Shown in pieces: positions 35,628 to 43,184 of a DNA stretch of 64,000 bases. The notes under the pieces are model-generated. The model made no database searches. It had not been told where the DNA came from and saw nothing but the letters and a program-made list of their open reading frames with translations. Location: positions 226,867 through 290,866 of the forward strand of contig QBLS01000001.1 of assembly GCA_003249015.1 (NCBI GenBank), given 5' to 3'. The DNA is from Pseudanabaena sp. Lineage in GTDB: Bacteria > Cyanobacteriota > Cyanobacteriia > Pseudanabaenales > Pseudanabaenaceae. How positions within the stretch are numbered: the first letter of the stretch is position 1; each line of letters begins with the position of its first letter. The position numbers and the translations under genes were made by a program.

Positions 35628-36329
35628 TCTTTGTAGTGCTGCCCCACCCCTTGCTCTAATGCGTTGCTCGGAGTGCGGGTCAAGTTTGAGATTGATAGTT
35701 TGATGTTTACTATGATTGATGGGTGAAAACTGAGTTTGCCAATTGCTGATGATGTGGAAGTAATTCACGGCATCTTCTAAACAATACTCGTAAATCTCAT
35801 TGAGAATTGTTTCATACCCTCTTTCTTTGCGTAATACTTTTATGCCATTACGGAAGACATAATATCCTTTAATTCTTTTACAAATTGGTATTTCTAAATA
35901 GGCAAATAAATTATTTAGTCCTTGATTAAGATCGTCCCGTTGAATGATTCTTTGTAAGTCGAGTATTTTAATACTTTCTACTTTGGGAATAAAGTCTAAG
36001 GCATCGATTCTTTGTTTTAGGCAATACATATCACTGGTAGAAAGCCCATAACCAATAAAGTACTTTCCCTGTAAATTTTGTAAGTCGTTGAGAATATCTT
36101 GAATAATTTTTTTTTCTTGAGTACCTGATTCAATAAATTGAATTTTGATGTACTGCTCGTTGCTATCTTCTAAAATGCGTGTGAGGGTATAGCCAAATAT
36201 CTTTTGTACAGTTCCGTTCTTTTGGAAATCACGACACCACTCTAAGTCCAGAAAAACAAGATCATAAATCGAGCCATCGTAGAAATTATTTGTGTATTGA
36301 TTCGGAAAGGTGAGTTCCCTTTTATACAT
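35622..36329 (-). CDS. Predicted RNase H-like / DEDD 3'-5' exonuclease
   Basis: 235 residues. Three exonuclease motifs are visible in order: YDLVFLDLEWCRDF (Exo I, DxE), GYGLSTSDMYCLKQRI (Exo II) and EYCLEDAVNYFHII (Exo III, with D). This resembles the YprB-like RNase_H_2 group. In RNA or DNA processing such domains remove nucleotides from 3' ends; the actual substrate is unknown. The last residues (RIRARGGAALQRP) are encoded by repeat DNA and may not be original. It stands alone, followed on the same strand by the binding-lipoprotein gene. Confidence 0.65.
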   Translation of the reverse strand: MYKRELTFPNQYTNNFYDGSIYDLVFLDLEWCRDFQKNGTVQKIFGYTLTRILEDSNEQYIKIQFIESGTQEKKIIQDILNDLQNLQGKYFIGYGLSTSDMYCLKQRIDALDFIPKVESIKILDLQRIIQRDDLNQGLNNLFAYLEIPICKRIKGYYVFRNGIKVLRKERGYETILNEIYEYCLEDAVNYFHIISNWQTQFSPINHSKHQTINLKLDPHSEQRIRARGGAALQRP

Positions 36330-36467
36330 AAAGTTTGGCTCAGATTTTACGCTAGCAAATGCAGAAGGTTAGTTTTGCCAAGCAATGTACTTATACATCC
36401 TAACCGTAATGTTAAGTTTGCGATCGCAAACTTAACGATATCCTTAATAATAATTTTTGCACGATCA

Positions 36468-36572
36468 GTAAGTAGCTGGGCTTAATTAAAACCTAAAACC
36501 AAAGGTTGTTCCGCCCACGTAGCGGGCGGAACAACCTTTTTGGTTTTTGTTTACTTATGCCTAGCTACTTAC
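36468..36572. mobile_element. 105-bp inverted-repeat element, family 1
   Basis: The ends GTAAGTAGCTGGGC (36468-36481) and GCCTAGCTACTTAC (36559-36572) match as inverted repeats in 13 of 14 positions. The core hairpin is AAGGTTGTTCCGCCC - ACGTA - GCGGGCGGAACAACCTT. No reading frame. It creates a false upstream start at 36506 for the hydrolase gene. Confidence 0.85.
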
Positions 36573-36599
36573 AAGTTACTCACAGCGCTTTAAGCTTTT

Positions 36600-36680
36600 G
36601 TGTAGTGAGAAGATTGTTCCGCCCGCTAAGTGGGCAAGACCATCTTTGGTTTTTAGTTTTATTTATGCTGAGCTACTTAC
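36600..36680. mobile_element. Second, decayed family 1 element
   Basis: The right end GCTGAGCTACTTAC (36667-36680) and interior GGTTTTTAGTTTTATTTATG match the neighbouring 105-bp element. The core hairpin has mismatches (GATTGTTCCGCCCGC / GTGGGCAAGACCATC). The left end is not clear. The two copies are head to tail, upstream of the gene at 36734. Confidence 0.65.
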
Positions 36681-36733
36681 AAGAAACTGCAAAGCGCTGT
36701 AATTTAAAGTTCAACCTTGGAGATCCTATACTC

Positions 36734-37756
36734 ATGTCTACTTCCTCGACGATGCCGATCCCTCCATTCTTCAATCCTGATTTAGTTAGTTCTGTATGGC
36801 GTGTCCCTTATCAAGAACGTGCTGAACAAGCCAGATCTTGGGCAAATCAATATGAGATCGCCCCTGCAATGCAGGATCAACGCAAGGTTTGCTTATTAGC
36901 GATCGATGTTCAGAACACCTTTTGCATTCCTGAGTTTGAGTTGTTTGTGGGCGGACGGTCGGGAGTAGGCGCGATCGCCGATAATGTACGACTTTGTGAA
37001 TTTATTTATCGCAACTTGCATCATCTTAGTGAAATTGCAGTGACGCTAGATACCCATAGCGCCATGCAAATATTCCATCCCATCTTTTGGATTAACGAAG
37101 CAGGCGAGCATCCTATCCCCAATGCTACTTCCATTTCTTTAGAGGATGTTCAACAAGGTAAATGGAAAGTAAATCCTGCGATCGCTGGCAGCTTAAATGG
37201 AGGAGATTATGCAGCACTGCAAAGCCATGCCCTGCATTATGTGCAGAGGTTGAGTGATGATGGCAAATATCCATTAACAGTATGGGCTTATCATTCCATG
37301 TTGGGAGGAGTTGGTCATGCCCTAGTATCTTCCGTTGAGGAAGCGATATTTTTTCACAACATCGCTCGCCATAGTCAGACAGATTTTCAGATTAAAGGGG
37401 GAAATCCTCTGACTGAAAACTATTCGGCGCTGCGCCCTGAAGTAATTGATGGTGTAGATGGCAAAGCGATCGCCCAAAAGAACTCCAGTTTTTTACAAAA
37501 GCTATTAAGCTTTGATGCGATCGTGATTGCTGGTCAAGCCAAGAGCCATTGCGTAGCTTGGACAATTCAAGATTTGCTCAATGAAATTTTGATCCAAGAT
37601 CCCAGCCTAGCCCATAAAGTTTATTTATTAGAGGATTGCACTTCGCCAGTGGTTGTCCCAGATGTGGTGGACTATACTGATCAGGCTGACGCAGCTTTTG
37701 CAAGGTTTGCGGCGGCAGGGATGCATTTGATCAAGTCTACTGATGTAATTAGCTAA
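36734..37756 (+). CDS. Isochorismatase-fold cysteine hydrolase (nicotinamidase-like)
   Basis: 340 residues from the ATG at 36734. Upstream in-frame codons lie in repeat DNA. The cysteine-hydrolase triad is visible: D58 in [11 protein letters not shown]221 in [15 protein letters not shown] and C273 in [18 protein letters not shown] and FHP provide the likely metal ligands. It is about 120 residues longer than bacterial nicotinamidases because of an N-terminal extension and an insertion (residues 120-180). It could hydrolyse nicotinamide to nicotinate, or a related amide; the substrate is unproven. Confidence 0.85.
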   Translation: MSTSSTMPIPPFFNPDLVSSVWRVPYQERAEQARSWANQYEIAPAMQDQRKVCLLAIDVQNTFCIPEFELFVGGRSGVGAIADNVRLCEFIYRNLHHLSEIAVTLDTHSAMQIFHPIFWINEAGEHPIPNATSISLEDVQQGKWKVNPAIAGSLNGGDYAALQSHALHYVQRLSDDGKYPLTVWAYHSMLGGVGHALVSSVEEAIFFHNIARHSQTDFQIKGGNPLTENYSALRPEVIDGVDGKAIAQKNSSFLQKLLSFDAIVIAGQAKSHCVAWTIQDLLNEILIQDPSLAHKVYLLEDCTSPVVVPDVVDYTDQADAAFARFAAAGMHLIKSTDVIS

Positions 37757-37838
37757 CCCAAAAGGTTGTTCCGCCCGCTGCGCGGGCGGGAACAACCTTT
37801 TTAGAGTAATGGCGGCGCGAAGCGCCGCCATTACTCTT
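37757..37838. terminator. Two tandem hairpins after the hydrolase gene
   Basis: 37757-37803: AAAAGGTTGTTCCGCCCG / GGGCGGGAACAACCTTTTT. 37803-37838: AGAGTAATGGCGGCGC-GAA-GCGCCGCCATTACTCT, a perfect 16-bp stem. The first is followed by T-rich sequence and likely ends the hydrolase transcript. Confidence 0.85.
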
Positions 37839-37941
37839 TTGGTAACGTTGCGATAAACTTAACAGTAGCAACTTAGAACTTTTTGACAAGCTGTAACCAA
37901 AAAGTTTACATACATCAGCCTCCCCCAGACGACATCAGTAT

Positions 37942-38721
37942 ATGAGAAAGCTATTACAGGGTTTACACCATTTTCAATCATCCTACTTCCCAGCCAATCA
38001 GGAACTCTTTGAACAACTCGCCGATGGGCAAAAACCAAAAGTACTGTTTATTACCTGCTCTGACTCCAGAATTGTGCCACACCTAATTACCCAATCTGGC
38101 GTAGGTGATTTGTTTATTATTCGTAACGCAGGAAATCTAGTACCTCCCTTTGGTTCGGCTAATGGTGGTGAGGGTGCAGCGATCGAGTATGCGATTCATG
38201 CCCTTGGCATAGAACAAGTAATCATTTGCGGACATTCCAATTGTGGAGCGATGAAGGGACTGCTGAAGTTAGAGAAGTTGCGAACTGAGATGCCCTTAGT
38301 CTATGAATGGCTCCAACATGCTGAATCAACCCGTCGCCTAATCCAAGAGAACTATTCTGATTTAAAGGGTGATGAACTGCTGGCAGTGACCATGGCAGAG
38401 AATGTGGTTACTCAAATTGAGAACTTAAAAACCTATCCTGTCATTCGTTCCAAGTTGCACCAAAATAAAATGGCAATTTATGGGTGGATCTTTGAAATTG
38501 AAACAGGCGAAGTTCTTTGCTATAACCCGATTACTGATGAGTTTGAAGTTCCCCAAACCCTATTATCAAATCTTCCTGATGAGCTTTATGTGAGTACCAG
38601 TGCGCCGCCAGTCACTGGAGCTGAAGAGATTGCCGCAGCGAAAAAGCGTAATTCTGGAAATCTGCCTCCATGGCTTTCTTACAAGCAAGCCCAGCGTATT
38701 TACCAAGGTTCTACAAAATAA
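37942..38721 (+). CDS. ccaA: Beta-class carbonic anhydrase
   Basis: 259 residues. Zinc ligands are C39 (FITCSDSR), H98 and C101 (CGHSNCGAM). The Asp41-Arg43 catalytic dyad is intact. RNAGNLVPPFGS and EYAIHALGIEQVIICG are the usual flanks, and the full-length form is close to the IcfA/CcaA proteins. It converts bicarbonate to CO2 near Rubisco, in the carboxysome in cyanobacteria that use it. The C-terminal tail continues to YKQAQRIYQG. It is a single gene. Confidence 0.95.
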   Translation: MRKLLQGLHHFQSSYFPANQELFEQLADGQKPKVLFITCSDSRIVPHLITQSGVGDLFIIRNAGNLVPPFGSANGGEGAAIEYAIHALGIEQVIICGHSNCGAMKGLLKLEKLRTEMPLVYEWLQHAESTRRLIQENYSDLKGDELLAVTMAENVVTQIENLKTYPVIRSKLHQNKMAIYGWIFEIETGEVLCYNPITDEFEVPQTLLSNLPDELYVSTSAPPVTGAEEIAAAKKRNSGNLPPWLSYKQAQRIYQGSTK

Positions 38722-38749
38722 ATAAGAGCAAAGCTATTAAAGTCGCTAA

Positions 38750-38800
38750 CCCCAGAGATTATTCTCACCTGCTTAGCAGGCGAGAATAATCTCTGGGCTT
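38750..38800. terminator. Hairpin between convergent genes
   Basis: CCCCAGAGATTATTCTC and GAGAATAATCTCTGGGC enclose ACCTGCTTAGCAGGC, which is itself a small stem. It ends the carbonic anhydrase transcript and lies next to the ArsR-type gene end. Confidence 0.85.
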
Positions 38801-38805
38801 GGCTT

Positions 38806-39108
38806 TTACGTAATGCCATTTAAAACTGCGTCTAACAAACTAGGAAACCGCGCATCTAGATCCTGTCGGCGCAGAGAGTTATAGTGCTGAGTTCCTTCCA
38901 GTCGCGTATACATAATTCCTGTTTCGCGCAAAACTTTGAAATGGTGCGACTGAGTTGATTTACTAATTTCTAAACAGAACTCACTACAGGTAATTTCTGG
39001 TTTCTCTGACAACATTTTGACAATTTGTAAGCGTGTGGGATCGCTGAATGCGTAGAGTACTCCTGTTAAAGAAATATTGTCGCGATCGGGATGTTGATAC
39101 TGACGCAT
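38806..39108 (-). CDS. ArsR-family winged-helix repressor
   Basis: 100 residues. LTGVLYAFSDPTRLQIVKML and SKSTQSHHFKVLRETGI are the ArsR winged-helix landmarks (recognition helix SQSHHFKVLRE). Cysteines C36 and C40 (EITCSEFCLE) could sense metal or thiol reagents, but the classical ELCVC metal site is not present. It is divergent from the old-yellow-enzyme gene, and a pair of inverted 15-bp sites lies between them, so control of that gene is likely. Confidence 0.88.
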   Translation of the reverse strand: MRQYQHPDRDNISLTGVLYAFSDPTRLQIVKMLSEKPEITCSEFCLEISKSTQSHHFKVLRETGIMYTRLEGTQHYNSLRRQDLDARFPSLLDAVLNGIT

Positions 39109-39143
39109 TTAAAACTATCTAGGACTTAATAAAGCTTACAGCC

Positions 39144-39200
39144 TAACTCTGAGGATCTTGAGAAGGTTGCTTTGCAACCTTCTCAAGATCCTCAGAGTTA
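39144..39200. repeat. Perfect 27-bp hairpin upstream of arsR-type gene
   Basis: The arm TAACTCTGAGGATCTTGAGA (continuing AGGTTGC), loop TTT, and the exact complement. It lies 36 bp upstream of the ArsR start, where a terminator would not be expected. A second small stem (TTTACAGCG / CGCTGTAAA) follows at 39205-39226. Confidence 0.85.
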
Positions 39201-39272
39201 GATTTTACAGCGATTTGCGCTGTAAAGTTCTGGGAATACCTTACTACTATTGCACAAATTTCTATAGTTCGC

Positions 39273-39287
39273 ATATAATCGAACAAT
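39273..39287 (+). promoter_or_regulatory. Left half of an inverted operator-like pair
   Basis: ATATAATCGAACAAT here is the exact reverse complement of 39418-39432. The site also contains TATAAT (39275-39280) with TTGCAC at 39250-39255, a 19-base spacing that could be a promoter pointing toward the old-yellow-enzyme gene. An inner GTTCG...CGAAC symmetry (39267-39284) fits a dimeric repressor site. Confidence 0.5.
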
Positions 39288-39305
39288 ATGAGTGGGTGAC
39301 TCGCG

Positions 39306-39409
39306 GCGCTAAGCAGCATAAGTAAACTAAAAACCAAAGATGCTGTTCCGATCGCTACGCTGACGGAACAACATTTGGTCTCAGGTTTTAATTAAGTTGA
39401 GCTACTTAC
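39306..39409. mobile_element. Family 1 element inside the arsR-OYE intergenic region
   Basis: It reads in reverse relative to 36468-36572: AGCATAAGTAAACTAAAAACC at the left, hairpin GATGCTGTTCCG / CGGAACAACATT at the centre, GGTTTTAATTAAGTTGAGC and TACTTAC at the right. It separates the two operator-like sites by about 130 bp. Confidence 0.7.
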
Positions 39410-39417
39410 CTACTCAG

Positions 39418-39432
39418 ATTGTTCGATTATAT
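39418..39432 (+). promoter_or_regulatory. Right half of the inverted operator-like pair
   Basis: ATTGTTCGATTATAT, exact inverted copy of 39273-39287, ending two bases before the ATG at 39435. Binding here would block translation initiation or transcription through the start region. Confidence 0.5.
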
Positions 39433-39434
39433 TG

Positions 39435-40529
39435 ATGACAAAACCCATGAGCGTTTCTCTTCTCTCACCAATTAAGCTTGGACGTTATACACTTCCTAAT
39501 CGGATCGTGATGGCTCCCCTCACCCGCAACCGTGCGGCGACTGGCTATGTACCCCATGCGCTGAATGCCTTACATTACGGACAACGTGCTTCCGCTGGCT
39601 TGCTGATTACCGAAGCATCGCAAGTATGTCCTGAAGGAATGGGATACCCAAATACTCCAGGCATTTATTCGGCGGAACAGGTGGCTGGCTGGAAGTTAGT
39701 AACGGAAGCCGTCCATGCCAAAGGCGGAAAAATCTTTTTGCAGCTTTGGCACGTTGGTAGGATCTCTCACCCAGACTTGCAGCCTAATGGTCAATTACCT
39801 GTAGCACCTTCAGCGATCGCGCCTGAAGGAGAAGCCTCAACTTACACAGGAATGAAGCCCTTTGTCACACCCCGCGCCTTGGAATTATCAGAAATCCCTC
39901 AGATTATCGAACAGTATCGATTAGGTGCAAAAAATGCCCTCGAAGCTGGCTTTGATGGTGTCGAAATTCACTCGGCAAATGGATATTTACTAGACCAGTT
40001 TTTGCAAGATAATACCAATCACCGTGATGATATCTATGGTGGATCGGTGGAAAATCGCGCTCGTTTACTTTTGGAAGTAACGGAAGCGGTTGTGGAAGTA
40101 TGGGGAGGAGATCGCGTTGGCGTGAGACTGTCTCCTAGTGGCACTTTTAATAGTATGTACGACTCCAATCGCGCTGTTACCTTTGGTCACGCGGTCAAAG
40201 AGCTAAACCGTTTTGATCTTGCTTATTTGCATTTAGTTGCGCCCCGAGTTGAAGGATTTGGAACTGCGGAAGGTCAAGCTGAGCTTGGTGCTGACTTCTT
40301 CCGTCCAATTTACAACGGTACGATTATTACCGCTGGTGGTTATAATTTCGAGACAGGAAACGCGGCGATCGCATCAGGAAATGCTGATCTGGTTGCCTTT
40401 GGTCGTCTTTACATTGCCAATCCTGACCTAGTAGAGCGATTTGCGGCGAATGCGCCTCTGAACAAACCCGATCGCAATACTTTCTACGGTGGCGATAAGA
40501 AGGGTTATACCGATTATCCAACGATGTAA
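39435..40529 (+). CDS. Old yellow enzyme family NADH:flavin oxidoreductase / alkene reductase
   Basis: 364 residues from the ATG at 39435. NRIVMAPLTRNRA (FMN site), LQLWHVGRISHPDLQPNG, EIHSANGYLLDQFLQDNTN and GAKNALEAGFDGVEIH are NemA/OYE signatures, as is GRLYIANPDLVERF at the end. It reduces activated C=C bonds, quinones or nitro compounds using NAD(P)H and FMN. Likely regulated by the divergent ArsR protein through the flanking inverted sites. Its last 60 bases are duplicated at 42923-43028. Confidence 0.93.
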   Translation: MTKPMSVSLLSPIKLGRYTLPNRIVMAPLTRNRAATGYVPHALNALHYGQRASAGLLITEASQVCPEGMGYPNTPGIYSAEQVAGWKLVTEAVHAKGGKIFLQLWHVGRISHPDLQPNGQLPVAPSAIAPEGEASTYTGMKPFVTPRALELSEIPQIIEQYRLGAKNALEAGFDGVEIHSANGYLLDQFLQDNTNHRDDIYGGSVENRARLLLEVTEAVVEVWGGDRVGVRLSPSGTFNSMYDSNRAVTFGHAVKELNRFDLAYLHLVAPRVEGFGTAEGQAELGADFFRPIYNGTIITAGGYNFETGNAAIASGNADLVAFGRLYIANPDLVERFAANAPLNKPDRNTFYGGDKKGYTDYPTM

Positions 40530-40578
40530 GTGGTGGCTAAAGAAGCGGCGCGAATCGCCGCTTCTCTCGTTAGAAAAC
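40469..40578 (+). repeat. Direct repeat A: 3' end of the OYE gene plus its hairpin
   Basis: It covers the last codons of the OYE gene (from CGATCGCAATACTTTCTACG) and the hairpin AGAAGCGGCG / CGCCGCTTCT. A copy about 93% identical is at 42923-43028 on the same strand. Copy B has a 3-base deletion (TGG) and a few substitutions. Confidence 0.9.
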
Positions 40579-40837
40579 AGTCGAGATAGAGGCATCTTCG
40601 GTAAACTGTTCGATCGCTTCTAACATTCCCTCTGAATATGGCTCTAAAATGGTGGTGCAAACGTGAAGTTCTGCTAGGGCGTTACAGAATTCATCGGAAT
40701 CTGGATTAGCTATTTCGAGAATGTTAGTTAATGGCTGCAATGGCGCGGTTTAGTTGGGGTTGATATTCTGCCATGTGACGCTTAAGGCGATCAATTGGTT
40801 GTTTGTAAGGGGTGAGAATAATTTTACGTTCTTGCAT
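40570..40837 (-). pseudogene. Frameshifted small protein gene of the DUF433 operon
   Basis: The ATG at 40837 opens MQERKIILTPYKQPIDRLKR and stops at 40724-40726. Shifting frame by one base at that point continues NILEIANPDSDEFCNALAEL and onward to ISTVF with a stop at 40570-40572. The joined product would be about 88 residues. One extra base in ATTAACTAACATT explains both halves. The start overlaps the DUF433 gene by 14 bp, so it belonged to that operon. Family unknown. It may be a sequencing error rather than a true lesion. Confidence 0.6.
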
Positions 40838-41255
40838 AATTGCTGTTGTGTTCTTTGATTAACTCTAATGAGTACTCAGGTTCATCTTCTCCATAGCATT
40901 GTTCTAAATTTCGCAATGCAAAGGATTTTAAATTGTCTTTTTGGTAATGATCGCTTGACATGGCGGCTCCATAGGCAATGCAAGCATAAATGTCTTCTGG
41001 TTGCAGTTGGGGATATTCTTTTAGGAGTTCAGGGATGCTAGTGCCACTGGCTAGAAAGTCGAGAACTAGGGATACCCAAATACGATGCCCACGAATGCAG
41101 GGTTTTCCAAAGCAGATATTAGGGTTAATTGAGATTCGGGTTAGTAGTTCTTTTTGTTTGATGACTTTCGTTTTCCTTCTTAATTGGTCATTGGGATGGG
41201 CGAATAACTCTGATGAGGTTTGCTTGTAAAGATTCTTTTGTGGAGATGGATTCAT
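40824..41255 (-). CDS. DUF433 antitoxin-like protein, long form
   Basis: About 143 residues from the ATG at 41255; the start is uncertain. ISINPNICFGKPCIRGHRIW, then LLKEYPQLQPEDIYACIAYG, is the DUF433 domain, a small winged-helix-like fold that usually pairs with a DUF5615 PIN-like toxin. The N-terminal region of about 45 residues overlaps the DUF5615 gene by 68 bp and may not all be translated. The C-terminal tail, MSSDHYQKDNLKSFALRNLE, is extra. Confidence 0.78.
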   Translation of the reverse strand: MNPSPQKNLYKQTSSELFAHPNDQLRRKTKVIKQKELLTRISINPNICFGKPCIRGHRIWVSLVLDFLASGTSIPELLKEYPQLQPEDIYACIAYGAAMSSDHYQKDNLKSFALRNLEQCYGEDEPEYSLELIKEHNSNYART

Positions 41256-41529
41256 TAATTCTGTCAGCCATACGTGGGCGATCGCTATCATTTGTACAAA
41301 CGATAATACCGAAATGATCAGAATTGGAACGATGTAATCGGATAAAATCTAGGCGATTGATGGTAATCACGGCGCGTTGTTCGGCAATGGCAAACGCTAA
41401 TACTTGATCATCAGGAATTCCTAAGTTGGAATTACCTGCTTCTTGGACTGTCAAAACGTCATGCCCCATTGAGCGCAGTAATTGACTAACTATTTTAGGA
41501 AACTGTTCATCTGCGTATAGTCTTGCCAT
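41188..41529 (-). CDS. DUF5615 PIN-like toxin
   Basis: 113 residues. MARLYADEQFPKIVSQLLRS (first acidic residues), HDVLTVQEAGNSNLGIPDDQVLA and VITINRLDFIRLHRSNSDHFGII match the DUF5615 family. This is a PIN/Mut7-C-like nuclease fold found next to DUF433 genes, and ribonuclease activity is inferred. Only 3 bp separate it from the upstream DUF433 gene (41533). Confidence 0.85.
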   Translation of the reverse strand: MARLYADEQFPKIVSQLLRSMGHDVLTVQEAGNSNLGIPDDQVLAFAIAEQRAVITINRLDFIRLHRSNSDHFGIIVCTNDSDRPRMADRINESISTKESLQANLIRVIRPSQ

Positions 41530-41532
41530 TGT

Positions 41533-41862
41533 CTAGGCTGCCTCGTTATTAGCACGAATACAGGCAGCGATTTCTTCGGGATATGCTTCGGCATAAGACC
41601 AAGCATTGACTAAATCAGCAGCAGTGATATGGGGATAGTCTTGTAATATTTGGGCTTCGGTGATTCCTATTTGTTGGGCTTCGACTAATAGCCAGACTGT
41701 GATTCTTGTGCCTGCGATACAGGCTTCACCACCGCATACTCCTTTGGTTTTGGTAATACCTTTGCCACTGATTTTTAAACTACGGGTAAGTTGTTGAAAT
41801 ATGGCGGTGCGATCGGAAGGAGATAAGGTGAGGAATTGCCGTTCGATTTCTTGAAGTGTCAT
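41533..41862 (-). CDS. DUF433 antitoxin
   Basis: 109 residues. ITKTKGVCGGEACIAGTRIT and ILQDYPHITAADLVNAWSYA are the DUF433 core; the N-terminal MTLQEIERQFLTLSPSDRTA is a typical helical lead. As first gene of the operon it is the likely partner of the DUF5615 protein, neutralising it and probably repressing the promoter upstream of 41862. Confidence 0.85.
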   Translation of the reverse strand: MTLQEIERQFLTLSPSDRTAIFQQLTRSLKISGKGITKTKGVCGGEACIAGTRITVWLLVEAQQIGITEAQILQDYPHITAADLVNAWSYAEAYPEEIAACIRANNEAA

Positions 41863-41989
41863 GATGTTGATTGGTAGCGACTGGTTACTAATATTTTAGC
41901 AATGCAAATTTTACTCTTGTCATGATGATCATCCTCTTATCGTGGTTATATTTTATATCGCTGATCGCTAAATCTATAATGCGATCTCG

Positions 41990-42185
41990 TCTCATCAAAC
42001 CCAAACAAAACCCAATAATCGCGTTGGCATTAAACAATCGGAGATCGCTCTTGATTGAGGATGCTGATTATGATGGGCGGCTCGCTGTCAATGTTACAGA
42101 AAATTGCTGGTGCTCTCAATCAGAAGGTTGAGATTAAGTTTTCAGCGATCGCGTCTTGAGTCAAGTTTGGCGTAGGTGATGTTTT
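41990..42185 (+). repeat. Left flank of the mazEF-like module (duplicated blocks)
   Basis: Block 1 (41990-42048) contains TCTCATCAAACCCAAACAAA and AAACAATCGGAGATCGC. Block 2 (42149-42185) contains TCGCGTCTTGAGTCAAGTTT. Both recur on the other side of the AbrB/MazF genes at 42871-42928 and 43066-43102. The 415-bp gap 41863-42277 holds no credible gene. Confidence 0.75.
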
Positions 42186-42277
42186 TCAGTAAAATAAGGG
42201 CGATTGGATCTGAAAACCTTAAAGTTTTAGGCTATACTTGGGCTATACATTTTTTGCAAAAATAATTAACAAAAGTT

Positions 42278-42526
42278 ATGTTAGTCAAAGTTCAAAAATG
42301 GGGTAATAGTCAGGGAATTAGGCTAAGTAGAGAGGTTTTAGCTGAGGCTAATATTTTAGTTGGTGATGCCTTAGAGATTGTCACCACTAAGGAACAGATT
42401 GTGATTAAACCCGTGCGCAAAATCCGAGGTAAGTATGATCTAAAAGATCTAGTTTCCCAAATTCCTTCTAACTATAAAGTTCAAGAAGAGGATTGGGGAT
42501 CGCCTGTAGGTTTGGAAGTTTGGTAA
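42278..42526 (+). CDS. mazE: AbrB/MazE-type antitoxin
   Basis: 82 residues. MLVKVQKWGNSQGIRLSREV and LVGDALEIVTTKEQIVIKPV form the swapped-hairpin DNA-binding domain of MazE/AbrB; the acidic tail (VQEEDWGSPVGLEVW) would bind and block the toxin. The stop is immediately followed by the toxin ATG. It probably represses its own promoter between 42190 and 42277. Confidence 0.9.
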   Translation: MLVKVQKWGNSQGIRLSREVLAEANILVGDALEIVTTKEQIVIKPVRKIRGKYDLKDLVSQIPSNYKVQEEDWGSPVGLEVW

Positions 42527-42862
42527 ATGGCTAATTACATTCCCAGAAAAGGCGATTTGATTATTCTCACTTTCGATCCACAGTCTGGACATGAGCAGAA
42601 AGGGCGGCGACCTGCTTTAGTGGTGAGTAATAATCTGTTCAATCAGCATACAGGTTTGGCGATTGTCTGTCCGATTACAAATACTAAGCGCGATTTTCCT
42701 TTTCATGTGGCGATCGCTAATAGTAAATCTCTCACTGGTTATGTGATGGTAGAGCAGGTGAAGTCTATCGACTACAAGTCGAGAAAGGTAAAGTTAATAG
42801 AGGCTGCTGCGGATGAGCTTTTGGCTGAAGTTTTGAGCATTTTAGATGCTTGTATTTACTGA
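42527..42862 (+). CDS. mazF: MazF/PemK-type mRNA interferase toxin
   Basis: 111 residues. KGDLIILTFDPQSGHEQKGR, RPALVVSNNLFN, IVCPITNTKRDFPFHV and VMVEQVKSIDYKSRKV match the MazF/PemK/ChpB fold, including the loop residues that contact RNA. It should be a sequence-specific endoribonuclease controlled by the adjoining antitoxin. Intact and full length. Confidence 0.92.
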   Translation: MANYIPRKGDLIILTFDPQSGHEQKGRRPALVVSNNLFNQHTGLAIVCPITNTKRDFPFHVAIANSKSLTGYVMVEQVKSIDYKSRKVKLIEAAADELLAEVLSILDACIY

Positions 42863-42870
42863 ATGTCGCC

Positions 42871-43102
42871 TCTCATCAAACTCAAACAAAGCCAAATGAT
42901 CGCGTTGCTACGAAACAATCAGCGATCGCAATACTTTCTACGGTGGCGATGAGAAGGGTTATACCGATTATCCAACGATGTAAGTGGCTAAAGAAGCGGC
43001 GAGAATCGCCGCTTCTCTGGATAGAAAAATAGACGTTGACTCGCAATTTTGTATGTCTATTTCCATCGCGTCTTGAGACGAGTTTGGTGTAGTCGATGTT
43101 TT
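42871..43102 (+). repeat. Right flank of the mazEF-like module with inserted OYE tail
   Basis: 42871-42928 repeats block 1 of 41990-42048. 42923-43028 is direct repeat B, the copy of the OYE 3' end and its hairpin. 43066-43102 repeats block 2 (42149-42185). In the left flank the space between the blocks is about 100 bp of different sequence. The rest of the gap 42863-43184 holds the leader of the next gene. Confidence 0.8.
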
Positions 43103-43184
43103 AGTTTTCAGGAAATTAATGCCGATCTTATGACGATATTTACTAAAATCAAGCTAAAATAATAATTTTCAATTAGCCAGCAAA

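Noticed and set aside
36506..36733. N-terminal extension of the isochorismatase-fold gene
   Set aside because: 76 extra codons run through two repeat elements; the ATG at 36734 is preferred.
41922..42131. 69-codon plus-strand frame (MMIILLSWLYFISLIAK...)
   Set aside because: It lies within the duplicated flank blocks, has no ribosome site, and the duplicate on the right side does not preserve the frame.
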